NCBI GenBank assembly: GCA_024734555.1
Contig: JANPWX010000214.1
Coordinates: forward strand, 981,635-1,045,634
Direction: 5' to 3'
DNA from: Trochalopteron elliotii
Lineage: Eukaryota > Chordata > Aves > Passeriformes > Leiothrichidae
DNA: 64,000 bases
Below, one piece after another: positions 37,870 to 50,767 of the stretch. Numbering within the stretch: position 1 is the first letter of the stretch; each line of letters begins with the position of its first letter. The translations under genes and the position numbers were made by a program. Under the pieces are notes generated by a model that worked only from the letters and a program-made list of their open reading frames with translations, had not been told where the DNA came from and searched no databases.

Positions 37870-40800
37870 ACTTCACAAAGAACTGTAGCATGGAAGAAGA
37901 GCTGTGGCCCCAGTTCCAAAACCAGACAGCAGTGACCCCAGAGTGAGGGCCCTGACTAGACCAGCTTTATATGTCTCTATTAATGCTGTCTACTGATGGT
38001 TTTATGTGTGTGGACTCAGGCTGTGTTTATCTATCTATCACATCTTGTCTTGTGGTGAGTGTGGTTCTGTAGCTGTTTGATCTTTAGAGCTTTGAGGGTT
38101 TGTTTATATCTGCATTTCCAGTTTCAGGTGCTTCATGACAAGGCAGCCTCGTCTTGGTAACTACTGAAAACAGACTCGGCAGTTACAAGCACTGAGCAGC
38201 CAAGTCCTTCCTGCAACTTTCTTAATTACATAGAACTGAAGTGGCCAGGATGGAGGCAGATACTTTTTGTCTCCTTCTCTGAGGGTCTTGCTACCAGTCA
38301 GAGATCTATTGAGTGGGATCCATTTCCTTGTGGCCCATTCTGCAAAGAGGAATCCATAGATGTGTTCTGGGGTAGGAAACTCTTCTGTGCTTCAGTACAT
38401 CACTGTCTCACACTGTCTGATTTTTCTGTTTGGGGAGCACTCTCACAGTGTCTCTCTGTAGGTAAAAGCTTTTCAGTGGAGTGAACTAATTTCACTACTG
38501 TGTATCAGCACATAGTAAATGTCAGCAATCACATAAATATATGGTTGATACTGTTAGGTTGAGTATATTGTGCTGTGAATCTGTATTGCATTTTAATTGT
38601 ATGTTGAGAGTTCAGCTCATTATTGGATAGAGGGGAAACTTTTAACTTGGTGATTTATTTCTACTTGGCAAAGTTCACTTTGACAGGCATTGATTACATT
38701 CAGCCATGCCCAAGTAAAGTTTGTATTTCTAAAATGTAGACAAAAAGATGTGGTTTTGGATTGAAGTAGGTAGAGCATGTAGGTAGGAACAGTTAATTAT
38801 TGCTTGTTATTTATCTGCCATCAGCTTAAATCTATACATAAATTAAACATTATTAATTTTTTTTTTAACCTTGTTGCTTGTTTAGTGTGATGGGTGATAC
38901 TGGAGTACCATGCAAAAATGAATGCTCCAGTTTGACACTAAAAATACTGAAACATTTGGGATATTTGTTAATTAACTGTGCACGCTAATCTTGATGTTAG
39001 TAAAAACAAGACAGCTTTGGTATTATGCATGCACTGCTGCATGTGTCTTTGGAATTCAACTGAGAGTTTTTTAACAAGTCTAGCATGTACAGCTGTTAAA
39101 TATTCAATTGGTGTTTTTCTCAGAGATTTTTTTCTTTTTTTTTTTGCCTCTTGCTTTCTCTTAACTCTAGATGCCTTTTTTTATGGTGTCAGTTACCATC
39201 CACAATCTTACATTGAGGATTTTTATAGATTTCCTCATATCTCACCAATTTGGCAGACTGATTTCTGACCATGCATGTGGGTTTGGAGAATATTGTTGAT
39301 TACGCTCTGTAGCCATCTTTCAAGGACATAAAATGATGAAACACTTCTTTGAGGGAAGGACACTGTCAGTATATAAACTGACAGGTTCTATTTCCTGCCT
39401 GAATTTTTGTCTCTGTCAACATCTGACCTATTCAGGGCAAGATTACAAATTTTGGTAAACATAAAACTCAGTCAGAAGTTTGGACAAGTGGATATTGGAC
39501 ACAGAGGCCTAAAATGATTTGGATTTGGAGTTTTCAGTCTTCCAGTTTTCCTGCTGGTCTCTTTGCAATGACTTTTCAGTAACAAATAATATATTTCCTG
39601 AGGTTAAAATTGATGGAACTAATTTATTTGTTTTGAGAAGAAGGCTTTGTTCTGAATACCTGGAAGATGGATTTACTTAAAATGTCACCTTTGTGTCAGT
39701 AATTACTTTTCTTCAACTGGGAATAACTTCTGTATAAGATGCTGTTTGTGCATTCCAGTTTGATTTAAAGACACATTAGAAATTACCTCACTAGATCTTT
39801 AGACTGTTTCAGTACATGATTGTGGTATTTAGCTTTATAAACGTGAAATTCATTTCCCTTGAAATTCTGGTTTATTAGCTTGAGAACTGAAAGAAAAAGA
39901 CTCAATTTACACCTTGTGTGAGTGATCCCGCTTCTCAGGTGCTACTAAGATAAAATACTGTCTGTCTTTGTGTGCTGGACATGCTTTCCTCTGCTGCAAA
40001 TGAGGTGGAGATAATGTATCTCATAAGAGGTTGTATAATTTTTTATGTGGCTGCCTTATAGGCAGGTTTTTCCTACACATTCTGTAGTCTTAGCCAGAAA
40101 AGACCTTTTTATTTCTTCTTTTTTAGCGTTTTAAAGAGCCTGTTTTGTTGTCACATTAAAATAAGGCCAGACTGTTCTAGAAGAGCCTTTTTCTGTGCAA
40201 TAGCAGAAATTTAACAGGGCAGTTAGCTAAGTGATAGCAACTGGGTACAAAAACTGGGGAAAGCAGATGACCTATGAGAAATATCCCTGTTTTCAAGTGA
40301 GCCCAGCTATTATTAGAGCATTTGGAATATCCTGTCAGTGTCTCAGGAAGATTTTAGGGATTAATAATTATGAGGTTTTGCTCTGGCTTATGTCAGTAGT
40401 CACTGAAAAGCCCTAAAAATCATATGATGGCTGTTGAATCAGCAAAATTGGGTAACATCAGCTCATTTTCTATTCAGCATATATATCTGTCTTGCTGAAC
40501 TGCTATATCAGGTATCAGTTTTCTTGGTAGACGAACTAAAAGTTGAACACTTGCTAAGTGCAGCTGAAGCAGGTGCTGCTTAGCACAGGGAGTCTCTGTG
40601 TTGTGACTGAGCTACTGATAGATAAGTCCCCTGGATGGTCTGGTGGTGGGCAAAGTTGTTCGGTTGGTTTGGGAATTGGTTGTTTGTTTGTTTTAGTTTG
40701 GTTCTTAAATACAGATATAGGCTCTGAAAAACGTAGTCTGGGAAACCCTTACATCTACAGTAAGATTTTTATTTACGTAATTTATTTGTGAAGCATTCTG

Positions 40801-43800
40801 TATGGTAAAAAACACATAAACCAAAACAGTTTAAAAAGATAGTACATCTGGATGCCAGTCCCATGCCCCATTTCTTTAGAAATAATTTTGAATTTGGGTA
40901 CTGAACACAAAATAAAGATAGAAATTGATTGCTCCTACCAACTTTAAAAGGGCTTGAATGATTTTTCCAGAATAGATAGTACAATATATCAATTATTTTT
41001 TTGTGTTCACAATTTTTCACCTATAAAGACAGTGTTCAGAACTTAGACTATACCTATTTACCTGTTTAGATAGTCAGGATGACTTTTCTTTATTTATAGC
41101 TTCAACTGTCTACAACTGTCATGTAAGGATTTTTAGCTTGTACAGTACAGGTCTGTAAATTGATCAGAAAGTTAAAAATTAGAGGAGCTGTAGAGAGCAT
41201 GCAGACTAGATGTGTTAGCTTTTTTAGTTATTTTAGACTGATATAATGGGAACTATTGCTTTGAGATTTAATTGGAAATAATATTATTTACAAACATTAT
41301 TGCTACTTATTGATTTTACATAATTCTGTTACTGCATGTTAAGCAGCCAGTGATTCCTGTAGTTTTTTTATAGTGCCATCTCATTTTTCATGGATGTTTT
41401 TGTTGCTCAGAAAGAAGGGTTAAATACAATATTAAAAACAAGGTATGCATTTTACAGTGCACTAAAGCATCTGTTGTGTGTCCTTGCAATTGCATAGAAC
41501 AGGAAATGATGCTTTGAGATACTTTGTGCAGAAACCTTGTATGAAAAATTCCCCAGGGAAATGATGCTTGAATCGTTTTAGTAGCCTGGGATTCTTCAGC
41601 CCTTGAACTTCATTGTATGCATTCTGACTTTGATTTTGAGGACTGAGTCTATAGAGAAATAAACATACAGATCTTCAGTAAGGGCTATGACACAATAATC
41701 TTTGGTTTGTGAGATCTTGTATGAAAATAAAGCATTCATTTTTTATCTCTTGTAATGCAAATGACTCTACCCAAAAGGCAGATTCCCTTATGGATATGAG
41801 ATACTTATGTATTTGTAACTTGATATTTGATTTGCAAGGAAAACTGTGTAGGGACTTTGCCTTCAGTAGTGTGTACTTGCCTGTGCTAAACATCATCTGT
41901 TTCTTGCTTGCTGTCTTGCATCCTTGTTTTGTTTATATTTTTGAGAAGTTTTATTGTTCTTTTTTGAAGCTTTTTCTGGCAAGGGATATTCTGGTGCATG
42001 TGCTGTGGTTGGAAGTGTTACAGGGTTACTCAACAGATGTTGACTCTTTATAAATCAGATTCTTGCTTGTTCATAGTGGTGGCTGAAAGTTGCTATTACT
42101 GAAAATGTCTCACATTTATTACTGATACTGGCTTTTTCTGTTACCCTGTTGGCAGACCTTGCAGGGGTCCAAGGTTGGCATGGAGGTCACCTTTCCCTTG
42201 TGGTGTGCTCCTTTAAGAAATAATTGACTGTGGGTTTATGAGTAATGTTTAGTTTAGTAACTTACCAATGCGAAAAGTTTACGTGAAATTACAAGGAAAT
42301 TAGAGGCTCTCTTGCTACACTGAAATGCAGAAACTCCTGTTTCTAAAAGCCAGTGAAGTTCTCTGTATGGCTGTATTTTGAACTGAGGATACAGTACTTG
42401 TGTATGTTAATTATAGTCATCAGTTGTTGCATACACTAAAACTACCTTTTGGCTAAATAAGGAGGTTTTTGTTAGAAAAAGATGCAAGTATATTGAAGAC
42501 TGAGATTTTTTTTCAGTGCTACATTTAAGCTTTCTGTTTACTTATTTCTAGCTATGGGTATTTGCTAATGAACATTTTTCAATATCTGTGGTTGTTGGAT
42601 CATTTGAAACTTTGCATTGTGTATAAAAATCTGAGAGGAGAAACAAAAGATTGCAAGGGAATATTAAATAGATGGGTTGCTGTGAGTCATTTGATGGAGG
42701 AAATCACTGTCATTTTTTAGAGGCCAGTGATATTTTTTTTTTTTACTAGGAGCTATTTCTTTTGCCAGTTTACTAGGATCAAAATGTTCTTACTGGCTCC
42801 AGTTTCTGCTTGTGTCCTGAGACTGAAAGCCTGAAAAGCAACATTTATTTGTGCAGAACTGATAAAATGCTCTTGTGTTCAGAAGCTGAACAGAGTGGTT
42901 AGGAACACCTCAATAACAAACTCCATCCTCAGGCTAAAGGATTATGTAAATTTTGCCCTAATCTTTGCATTGTTTGAACTTTAAACTCAAGCCTCTCATC
43001 TTGGCAGTTCTGCAGTGCGCACTAATTTTTTGTTCATTAGTCATCTAATTGCAGAGTCTTCTTGCTTTCACACTAACACTTTAAAACATGAATGAAGATG
43101 ATAGATGAGGACAGACTAGGCTGAGATAGAGTCCTTGATATTTATAACTGTTCTTTCCAAAATCTGCTGTTAATTTCGTCCAGGCTGTTTGGAAGAGCAG
43201 GCTGTCAGGATGGATTCTCCATATTTTCTTGTTCCTGAAGCAGTTCCATTGCTTGGCTTGGCTGTATTGTCCATTTGTATGTTTTTTTTCTTGCTGAAAA
43301 CAGGGTTGTTGGAGGTAGGGAGTCTTTGGGGCGCTTGCTAGTATTTGCTGGTTCTCCCTCTTGGACATAAGCAGGATGTGGGTTTCTGAGGGCAGACTGT
43401 AGCATCTGTGGACAAATGCATTGTGTTTTACATACCTGAATGGAAAATGTTGTTCTGATGGATTAACTCTCACCAAGGAGCTGCAATATTTTCTTTGTAG
43501 TAATAGGTGCTGCTCTCGTTGTGGTTAGAGTGGAAATGCTTTGTCTTTGTAGATGTTGGTTGGAGTTGGCTGAGCCACCTTGCTAACTAGCACTGCAGTT
43601 TGAGATTCTAGCTCTTAAGACTGAAGCAAATGAGATTATTTTGGAGTAGGACAGAGAGAAAACCAAGCAGTAAATTCTGACAGGGATCAGCCAGTTGCTG
43701 AGCCACAGCAGCAGAGCTACTGGAGGACAAGAAGACTATTATTTCTGTTTGAATACCCTTTGAATAGGCTATAGGCTCTGGTATCTAAATTTGTTTCACG

Positions 43801-44648
43801 CATCGTTGAACTAGAATCTTTAGAGGAGGGTCATAGGATTTTGCATGCTTTCTTTCCTGACTTTGAATGCTGGTGTGGCACTCACTTTGAAAGTTGAAAT
43901 GGAAAAAAAAATTATATAAGGCTGAGAAGGTAAATATTTTAATACGTTGCTTGAGTCATAGGTATATAAAATTACCCATAAGAAAAAAACCCACCCAAGA
44001 TTGCTCATTTCTACAAGAGAGGAAGGATTGCAGTTGGACTGTAAAAGGAAAGGAGACTTTTTTTACTTTTTTTGTTTACAGTTTGCATACTGAAGTGTTC
44101 AGAGAAGATAGCTAAGGGTAGAAAAAGCAAAGGTGAAGTCATAGATATGACTGTAGGAAAACGTCTTACTGGAGAAGTCTAATCAATTGCATGTTCTGTT
44201 TTACTTGTATTAAGTGAGGAGGTACTAGACAAGAAAATCATCCCTGAATTGTGTGGGAAGCAGAACTTTGTTTTGTACTTGTGTTTGTGAGATACATACA
44301 GCCAGAAATGGGGTCCCAGAGAAGTCACATGTTTCTCTGTAAATAGAAGGCAAATAAAACATACAAGCTGTACACATTACTTGTGGTTCCTTCAAGTCTT
44401 TCATTGTCGAATGTTGATTATTTTTAATATCTAACTCATTTAAAATGTAAATGTTATTCTGTGTGCAGTATGACCAGAGGTGCAATGGTGTAAGAGGTGC
44501 TGCTTTAGTGTACACATTTGAAAATGCTGGTGATCATCAAGTTATTTTGGTTATGGGGGGAGAAATTCTATTTTCTAGTGTACAGAAATGTCTAGGAATT
44601 CTTACTATTGTGTTCTTGTGATTTCTCAATGGTCCAAATTAAAACTCC

Positions 44649-44672
44649 TTTGCATATCTTTTTCTATTTCAG
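44649..44672 (+). other. ARHGAP21: 3' splice site before the first visible ARHGAP21 exon
   Basis: The sequence TTTGCATATCTTTTTCTATTTCAG ends in a clear pyrimidine tract and a C-A-G acceptor. Reading on from 44673 gives the conserved ARHGAP21 sequence in frame at once, which fixes the boundary. Confidence 0.9.
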
Positions 44673-44855
44673 GCATCAAAAAATAAAGATGGAAAAGAGC
44701 AGAGTGAAGCTATATCACCATCGGAGGAAGAAGAAACTTTCTCTTGGCCTGGTCCTAAAACTGTTGTGCTAAGGAGGACATCTCAGGGTTTTGGCTTCAC
44801 CTTAAGACACTTCATAGTTTACCCTCCGGAATCTGCAGTTCAATTTTCTTTCAAA
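44673..44855 (+). CDS. ARHGAP21: ARHGAP21 coding exon: start of PDZ domain (61 codons)
   Basis: The exon reads as 61 whole codons beginning [20 protein letters not shown], then [20 protein letters not shown], and ending in QFSFK. This is the N-terminal region of ARHGAP21, a large Golgi- and junction-associated Rho GTPase-activating protein that acts on Cdc42 and RhoA and is recruited by ARF GTPases. Residues 1-21 are an acidic, Ser/Glu-rich linker. From TVVLRR on, it is the first strand of a PDZ domain, and QGFGFTL is the GLGF-type carboxylate-binding loop (about residues 38-44). The segment [15 protein letters not shown] matches the 21/23 subfamily, and the following exons select ARHGAP21 over ARHGAP23. 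There is no methionine in the exon, so the start codon is upstream, outside the window. It is flanked by CAG and GTAAGT splice sites and ends in phase 0. Confidence 0.97.
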
Positions 44856-46646
44856 GTAAGTGGAATTAATAATGAAGCACTTTATATAAAGCCTTGTACC
44901 CTTTAGAGTCAAAAATCCAGCTTACTTGAAAATAAATCTGTTTATAGATCTGTCACCCTTGTAAGGTGAGTGGGCTCATGGCATTGTTTAATAGCTGTTT
45001 GCTCATCTGTTCCAATAAAATGGAATTGACTGAGGATGTCAGTCAGTTTAAAAATATTTGTATCGTGGGTAAGAATTGTGGTCATTGCAGAACAGGAGGG
45101 TATTTCTCTGTACAGATTCTTCTTTTATCCAAAGTCAGTGTCATTAATTAGTCTGTACCTCTTCTGAAGTGTAGACTTGAAGGATATGTTTGGGTTTCAT
45201 CGTTGTTATTTTCCCCTCCCCAGCTGAAATTTGTCACACCATCACATTAAGAGATAAAGAATGTTTGCCTCAGTTTCTAACGGAGTATCCTAACCTCAGC
45301 ATACATTAGAAAGACAGATTGTGTTTCTCTGTTACATTCTTTCTGCTGAAAAGAGTATCTGCAGTTCTCTGTTAGTGAAGAGATGAATACATACAAGATA
45401 TATACAGACCTACATTAAAAAACAACTTTCTTAAAGTATTTTACTTTTTTTTCATTTAAAACAAGAATATCTGAATGTTAAGTGGCTAATTGGTCTTCCT
45501 TGCTCAAAGCATGTACATGTTCTTTTCTGTGGCTGAAGCTTTTGGAAGTTGCTGTAATATGGGGTGTTGAGAAAAAGTCCAATTAATAGAGAGAGGAATT
45601 TGAAATTTGAGAGAGGGTGTTTCCTAGTGAGTTCAAATAACATTTGCTCATTTTAAAGGCATCAAGTGTAATAGTTTTCATGAGCCATGCCACCCCTCAG
45701 TTTTGCTTTTCCAGTTAGGCAGAAGAATAAATTGTTACCAAGCTGGGGAATGGGTATTGAAGCTTTCTGGAAAGAGCATGAAGTTAATTGATTCATGTAT
45801 CTCTGCAGGTGTCTTTCAGTAAAGTTGTCTTTTTTTGCCTACCCTTGGTGGCTGTAAGATTTCTTTTGAAGTAGAAAAAGCTTTGCAGAAGAAAGTTGGC
45901 ACATTTTTCCAGTTTACTACAGCTATTCAGCCTTCACTTGAGTGCTCAATTTTTTTCCTTGACAAGGAGTGACTGAACTTACATGGAAGTGAAACTATTA
46001 GCAGTATTTTGTGATCCAGATCCAGCATTTGTCATTGAGCACAGGTAATAGCAGTCTCTGGTTGAATTCAGTGTGAAACAGAGGAAGGAGGGTGGGGAAG
46101 CCTTAGCTTTGAGCTGAACAAATGACATGCACTTGGTAGCATCTCTCAACAAGAGCCCCTATTCATGCTGAGGGTGAAAATAAACAGCATAGGCAGGATT
46201 TGCCTCCTTAGCTAAGAAGTGACTGGATATGTTCTGGAAAAAAGCCATCATTAGATGCCTCTGAGGGAGTCAGTATGTCTTCCACATGCAGAAGGAGACT
46301 GGCACAAGGGAAGGGGATTATAAAAAAGAAATGTCAGTCCTTCCTCTCTCGTTCATATCTGATGGTTTCTGAGAGACCCAAGCAGTTTGTAGTGAGCCCA
46401 ACACCTGTAAATTTCAAGACTTGTCTTGAAGCTCTTAACTCCCTCTTCTTCTGCAAGAGAGATCTTCATGCCTTCTTAATTTATTTTGCTGTTTCTTCTG
46501 TGACATGTTAAAATCTGGTTCGTTCGTTCCTATTTGTCTGATTTTGAAAAGGAATTGAGATGTTTGGATCCTGCAACACCTTTATTCATGGATTTAGTTA
46601 CATGTAAAGATGGTAAGGTTCATTTGGATAGAGCCCTTGTCCAGAG

Positions 46647-46696
46647 TGGTTATATTAACCTGAACAGTTATATTAATTAACCCGAATGGTTATATT
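46647..46696 (+). repeat. Short imperfect tandem repeat (GGTTATATTAACC-like unit)
   Basis: Three related units follow one another: TGGTTATATTAACCTGAA, CAGTTATATTAATTAACCCG (plus AA), and TGGTTATATT. They share GTTATATT, and spacings of 18 and 22 bases suggest local slippage duplication. Confidence 0.7.
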
Positions 46697-48115
46697 CTCA
46701 TTCCTACCTTTTAATGTCCATGAGGTGAAGCAAAAAAAGAACAGATTCTCCAAATTACTACTTACAAAGTCCATAAGGTGGCTTTTGTAGAAATTGGTGT
46801 ACCTAAGTTATGGTACAAAAGAATGAAATTCACCTATTGTCAGCCTGATCCTAATGTGAGGTAAATCTGATTTCTCAGGTCTTCAATAGGATCTTTGATC
46901 AGATAAAGTTACCAGCTAATTACAGTCTCTCTCATTGATTGTAAGCTCAAGTATCATTCCTCTCTTTCCTCATTGATCCAGATTGTAAGTGCCTCAGAAG
47001 TCACAGATGTTTCATTTTGCACTCCTCAAAGGGAGTATAATAACAATGAATATGATTTGGTTTTCTGACTGTTCTTAGTGTTGTAGTAGCCTTGTCCCTC
47101 TTTCACACCTGAGGATGCAGCCACTGTTGATGTAAGACAGATTACAGCTGGATGTGGAAGATGCTCTTGACATAACAGCTGGAGTCACTGAATCCTCGAG
47201 CTGTTTCTCAGAGCCACAGCCCTTTTGTTATCACAAGTGTCAATGTGATGCTGGTGCTTTCCCTCTAGATCAGAGCAGAAATCTCTGTTGTTTACCCTAG
47301 GGTAAAAAACATTCTAACTCCTTTAATTTTATTGGTTTTTAATTCCTCCCTGCCCCCTCAATGTAAGCCTGCCCTACAGTCTCTTAAATTTTACTACAAA
47401 TCAACATAAGTTAGTAAAGGTAGTGAAGAGAAAGAAACATATCTAAAGGTGCTTTCCTTTGAGCAATCTTTCTGCATTCTTTGTGGAGATAGAGATAGAG
47501 ATATGTATGTAGTTTTTCTTAATACCTACTATAGGTTCCAGTTCAGAAATACTGGTGAAAATGTTGCCATTCAAAGTTCTGCTCCTGTTGCTTGTGTTCT
47601 GCATGGGTCAGGTGGAATCCTCTGGGAAGAGGATGACAAGATTCTTCACAAGGGGGAACAGTGTGATCTCTAGGACATAGGGCATAATATTCTTAGCCAG
47701 CAGGGTGTGGTGAGGCTCACACCACAGCTGCATATTCCATGAGAATTGGAAGATAAGCTTTCTGTATGCTGGAGGGTGCCGCTGCTTGGAAAGCCACTGA
47801 GGTGAATTTTCTTGGAAGCAAAGAACAGAGCATGTATTGAGAAGAGTGGGCATTACTTTATAAAATGTATAATAACCTGTTCTCTGCTTAGTTGTGTTTG
47901 AGGTGTTGAGCTTTTAAATTTTGAGAAGTTCAGTGTTCTAGTTGTTAATCTAATAAAACCTTTGTTCATTTGGAATGCCTTTTTGTTTATTGTCCTGAAG
48001 AACTTTCTGCAAGGAAGGAGGTCTAGGCAGATCTGCCTCCAAGCCCTGGCTGATGGCTCTGTGTCCCAAAACACACTTGTCTTGATACATAAACTCCTAA
48101 TAGTACTTCAGGTGA

Positions 48116-48129
48116 TTTTTTTTTTTTTT
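48116..48129 (+). repeat. Poly-T run (14 T)
   Basis: Fourteen T, not attached to any recognisable element. Confidence 0.85.
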
Positions 48130-48241
48130 GAGACATCCTTTCCCCATGTGAAAATGATTGGTTAGGGTCAATTCAGGGAAGTGTCTCTGCATATTTTAAA
48201 ATGGAATGCTAGTATGCTGTATTTAAATAATTTATATTTTA

Positions 48242-48297
48242 TTATATATATATATATATATGTGTATATATATATGTATATATATATGTATATATAA
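48242..48297. repeat. TA/TATATG microsatellite
   Basis: About 56 bases of alternating TA interrupted by TGTG and TATG units. It is self-complementary simple sequence and likely to be length-polymorphic. Confidence 0.9.
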
Positions 48298-50742
48298 TGC
48301 TTTTATATCTTAACTCATTTAGCATTCCATATGTATGTAGTAGTGCAGGTCTAGGTCAAATTCAGGGTATTTTGCTCAGTTCTACTATCTTTTCATGGTT
48401 CCTGCATAAAACAGCTATTTAAGTACAAATCAAGGGTCTCTTTCTCATTGTAATTGGCCTTAATTAACTAAATTATAAACACTGTGATAGGTTATGGAAG
48501 AAAACATTGTATGGTCAGTCTCTTGGGAGAGACAGCCCTGTGTGAAAGGTGACCTTGGAAATTGAGGATGTGGTTTGACACATTTCATTTTGGCAGAAAT
48601 ACTTGACTATGCTTCTGTGGGGACACACACCAAACTGGGAATAGCTGCATGTTTAGGAATAACCCATTTATGTATTGTGCTTGCTTCTCATGCCTCCATT
48701 CCCTTGAGAAAGTGAATAAGGAATGTGTGGAAGATTTCTTAAGCTAGCATTGCAAAAAGCAAGTGTTGCATAATGCCTTTAACATCAAGTGTTTGAGGAT
48801 TTGTTAGAAACACACTAGTTTTGCATGTGGTGGTTGTTCTCCCAAGTTTGTTTGTCTGAGAAGCAAGTAAGTGATAAAATCTTCTTTTCAGGTATGGATG
48901 CAGCAAATACTGACATCTGACTGCATGTAATGAGTGAATGTAGGAGGGAAAGCAGGTTTCCAAACACTTGTGTTCTAAAGCATTCATTCAGTTTTTCAAA
49001 GCCTGATCTCATTGGCTTGATACCATGAAAAACGAATGTTTTGCAGCTGTCTTTGGTAACACAACTTTGCATGACCAGTGACAAAACTGACAAAACCCAC
49101 TGCAGTATTTTATAAATGATGGCATTTCTACATTAGCTAAATTTTCTCTTCAAAAATATTTGTTACATAATATCAAGCCAAGTAACCTCCCATACATGTA
49201 ACCCAGATTTTTCAGACTATGAGTTCTAGCATTTCAAATCTAAACATATTTTTTCACTTGACAGATAGGCCACAACTCAAAACATGCAGAAGTTACCTGT
49301 GTCTAATTCTGGGCTGCTGATTGTAGTTTAAAACCAACTAACTGTTACAGAGCTTCAAGAGTAAGCAGTCATGGTACTTGTGCACACATGGCAGTGTGCC
49401 ATTTTTGTCAAAGTATAGACCAGACAGGACTGTCCAACTTAGTGATACACTGTGTGGGCAGCAATGACAATTATCGTGGCTTTTTAAAAGTAGAATATAT
49501 GCTAGATTTTTGTTAACTCAGTATTTTGGGTTGGAGGGAATTCTTTTATTCTTTATTCCTTGAAGTTATTTTTCTGTAATACATTTCAAAGATCCAGCAG
49601 AACTTCTGTATGCCTCCTAAGAAATTTATTGCTGCTGGGACAGACTTGTCTCTTCCTCACCATTATACAGAGTTCATATCCAGGTTTATTTCCTCACTTT
49701 CTTCAAGTCTTTCTCTCTTGAATGGATTGCTCAGGTCAGTGTGTAGTTGTTTTGAGTTTATTTAATTTGAAAAATATCGTGATTTTCCTTTAAATACAGA
49801 ATACCTGGAAATTTCGAGTTAGTCCATCTAAAAGTAGGAGGAAATATCCAGGTGAAAGTTATTTCTATGGTCATTTGCTTGCTCCTTATTTCCTTCAGGT
49901 CAAAGCTGTTTTAATTAGGTGAGGTGAATAGTTAGAAATATTTTTCTAATACTGTCTCAGAAATTGTATTTGTTTAAGTATTTATTACTCTGTGGACGCT
50001 ACAGTTTAGAAAGCAGGCTGGTATTTTCCTAGTTAGGTAATTTTGCTTCTTAAATGGTAGAACCTTGTAGGCAAGGTTAACCATGATCTTCATACCAAAA
50101 TGTTGACAAGAAAGTAACATAGGTAATATTTTTTTTTTGGTTCAAGCATGCTGTTTCCCCCCAGTACTTTCCAGTTGTGTGGTTTTTAGGATCAGTGAGC
50201 AGAAGGAGACTCCTCAAGGCTGTTACTAAATAGTGTTTGGGGTACATATTTTCCCCTAGTAATAGTACTGAAAGCAAAACAAACTTGGTTCAAATTTCAG
50301 GAAGCATATTGAGACATTGCTTACAAAATATTTTATATTTCTTGTATATGTAGCTTTGAGTCGTGAGATGATTGAAGTGTAACCTTTCCTGCCAGGCTTT
50401 CAGGGTGAAACATGCATGCAAGGACATACAGTGCAGTATGAGGCTTCATGGTAGTATTTCATGGGGTTTGGTACATTTGTTTTAACATAATCCTGGTCAT
50501 GTTGTTTCTGTGGGAATGTTTCATAGGATTGTGCGTAGTTGTTGTTTTTATAATAGTTATTACTCCACAGACTCAGAATAAAAGCCATAATTCTTTAAGT
50601 TGAACAGTTGTGGAGAAAGTAGGAGGTACCAAAATACAAACTTAACCTTACCAGTTCACTTCAAGTCTTTGTATCTTAGAGATGCCTGTGCCTTTTTTTC
50701 CATTTATTGAATTTTTAATATGCACTCTTTCTTCCCCTTTAG

Positions 50743-50767
50743 GATGAAGAGAATGGGAATAGACAAG
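50743..50767 (+). CDS. ARHGAP21: ARHGAP21 25-nt micro-exon (DEENGNRQ + 1 base)
   Basis: The exon encodes DEENGNRQ plus the first base of a Gly codon, between TTTAG and GTATGT splice sites. It continues exactly from the QFSFK end of the previous exon and joins the [12 protein letters not shown] of the next one. That reproduces the known PDZ-domain insert of ARHGAP21, where I recall Gly at the position of this Gln. The peptide lies between the PDZ strand after the GFGF loop and the next core strand, in a surface loop. At 25 nt it is not a multiple of three, so skipping it shifts the frame. Recognition of so short an exon probably relies on strong splice sites: the pyrimidine tract and G|GTATGT are both good. 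Confidence 0.95.

Larger units (their letters stand above)
37061..44672 (+). other. ARHGAP21: Large 5' intron of ARHGAP21, last part, ending at the acceptor
   Basis: No coding exon was recognised before 44673. The stretch 37061-37520 is more GC-rich and has a few short words in common with reverse-strand CR1 (for example GTTTGGTGTCCTCA at 37069-37082), but too few to call. The rest is AT-rich with T runs, including twelve T at 42733-42744. The intron ends in a pyrimidine-rich stretch and AG at 44671-44672. Confidence 0.75.
44856..50742 (+). other. ARHGAP21: ARHGAP21 intron, 5,887 bp, phase 0
   Basis: The donor is a full-consensus GTAAGT at 44856-44861. The acceptor is TTTCTTCCCCTTTAG ending at 50742. 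The intron holds a short tandem repeat near 46650, a TA-rich microsatellite near 48250 and T runs. I see no further exon or RNA gene. Read-through from the exon would meet an in-frame TAG about 50 bases into the intron. Confidence 0.9.

Noticed and set aside
43081..43476. Open frame of 131 codons on the minus strand
   Set aside because: No recognisable domain, no start or splice context and unremarkable composition. A second frame on the same strand overlaps it. Consistent with chance in 64 kb of intron.
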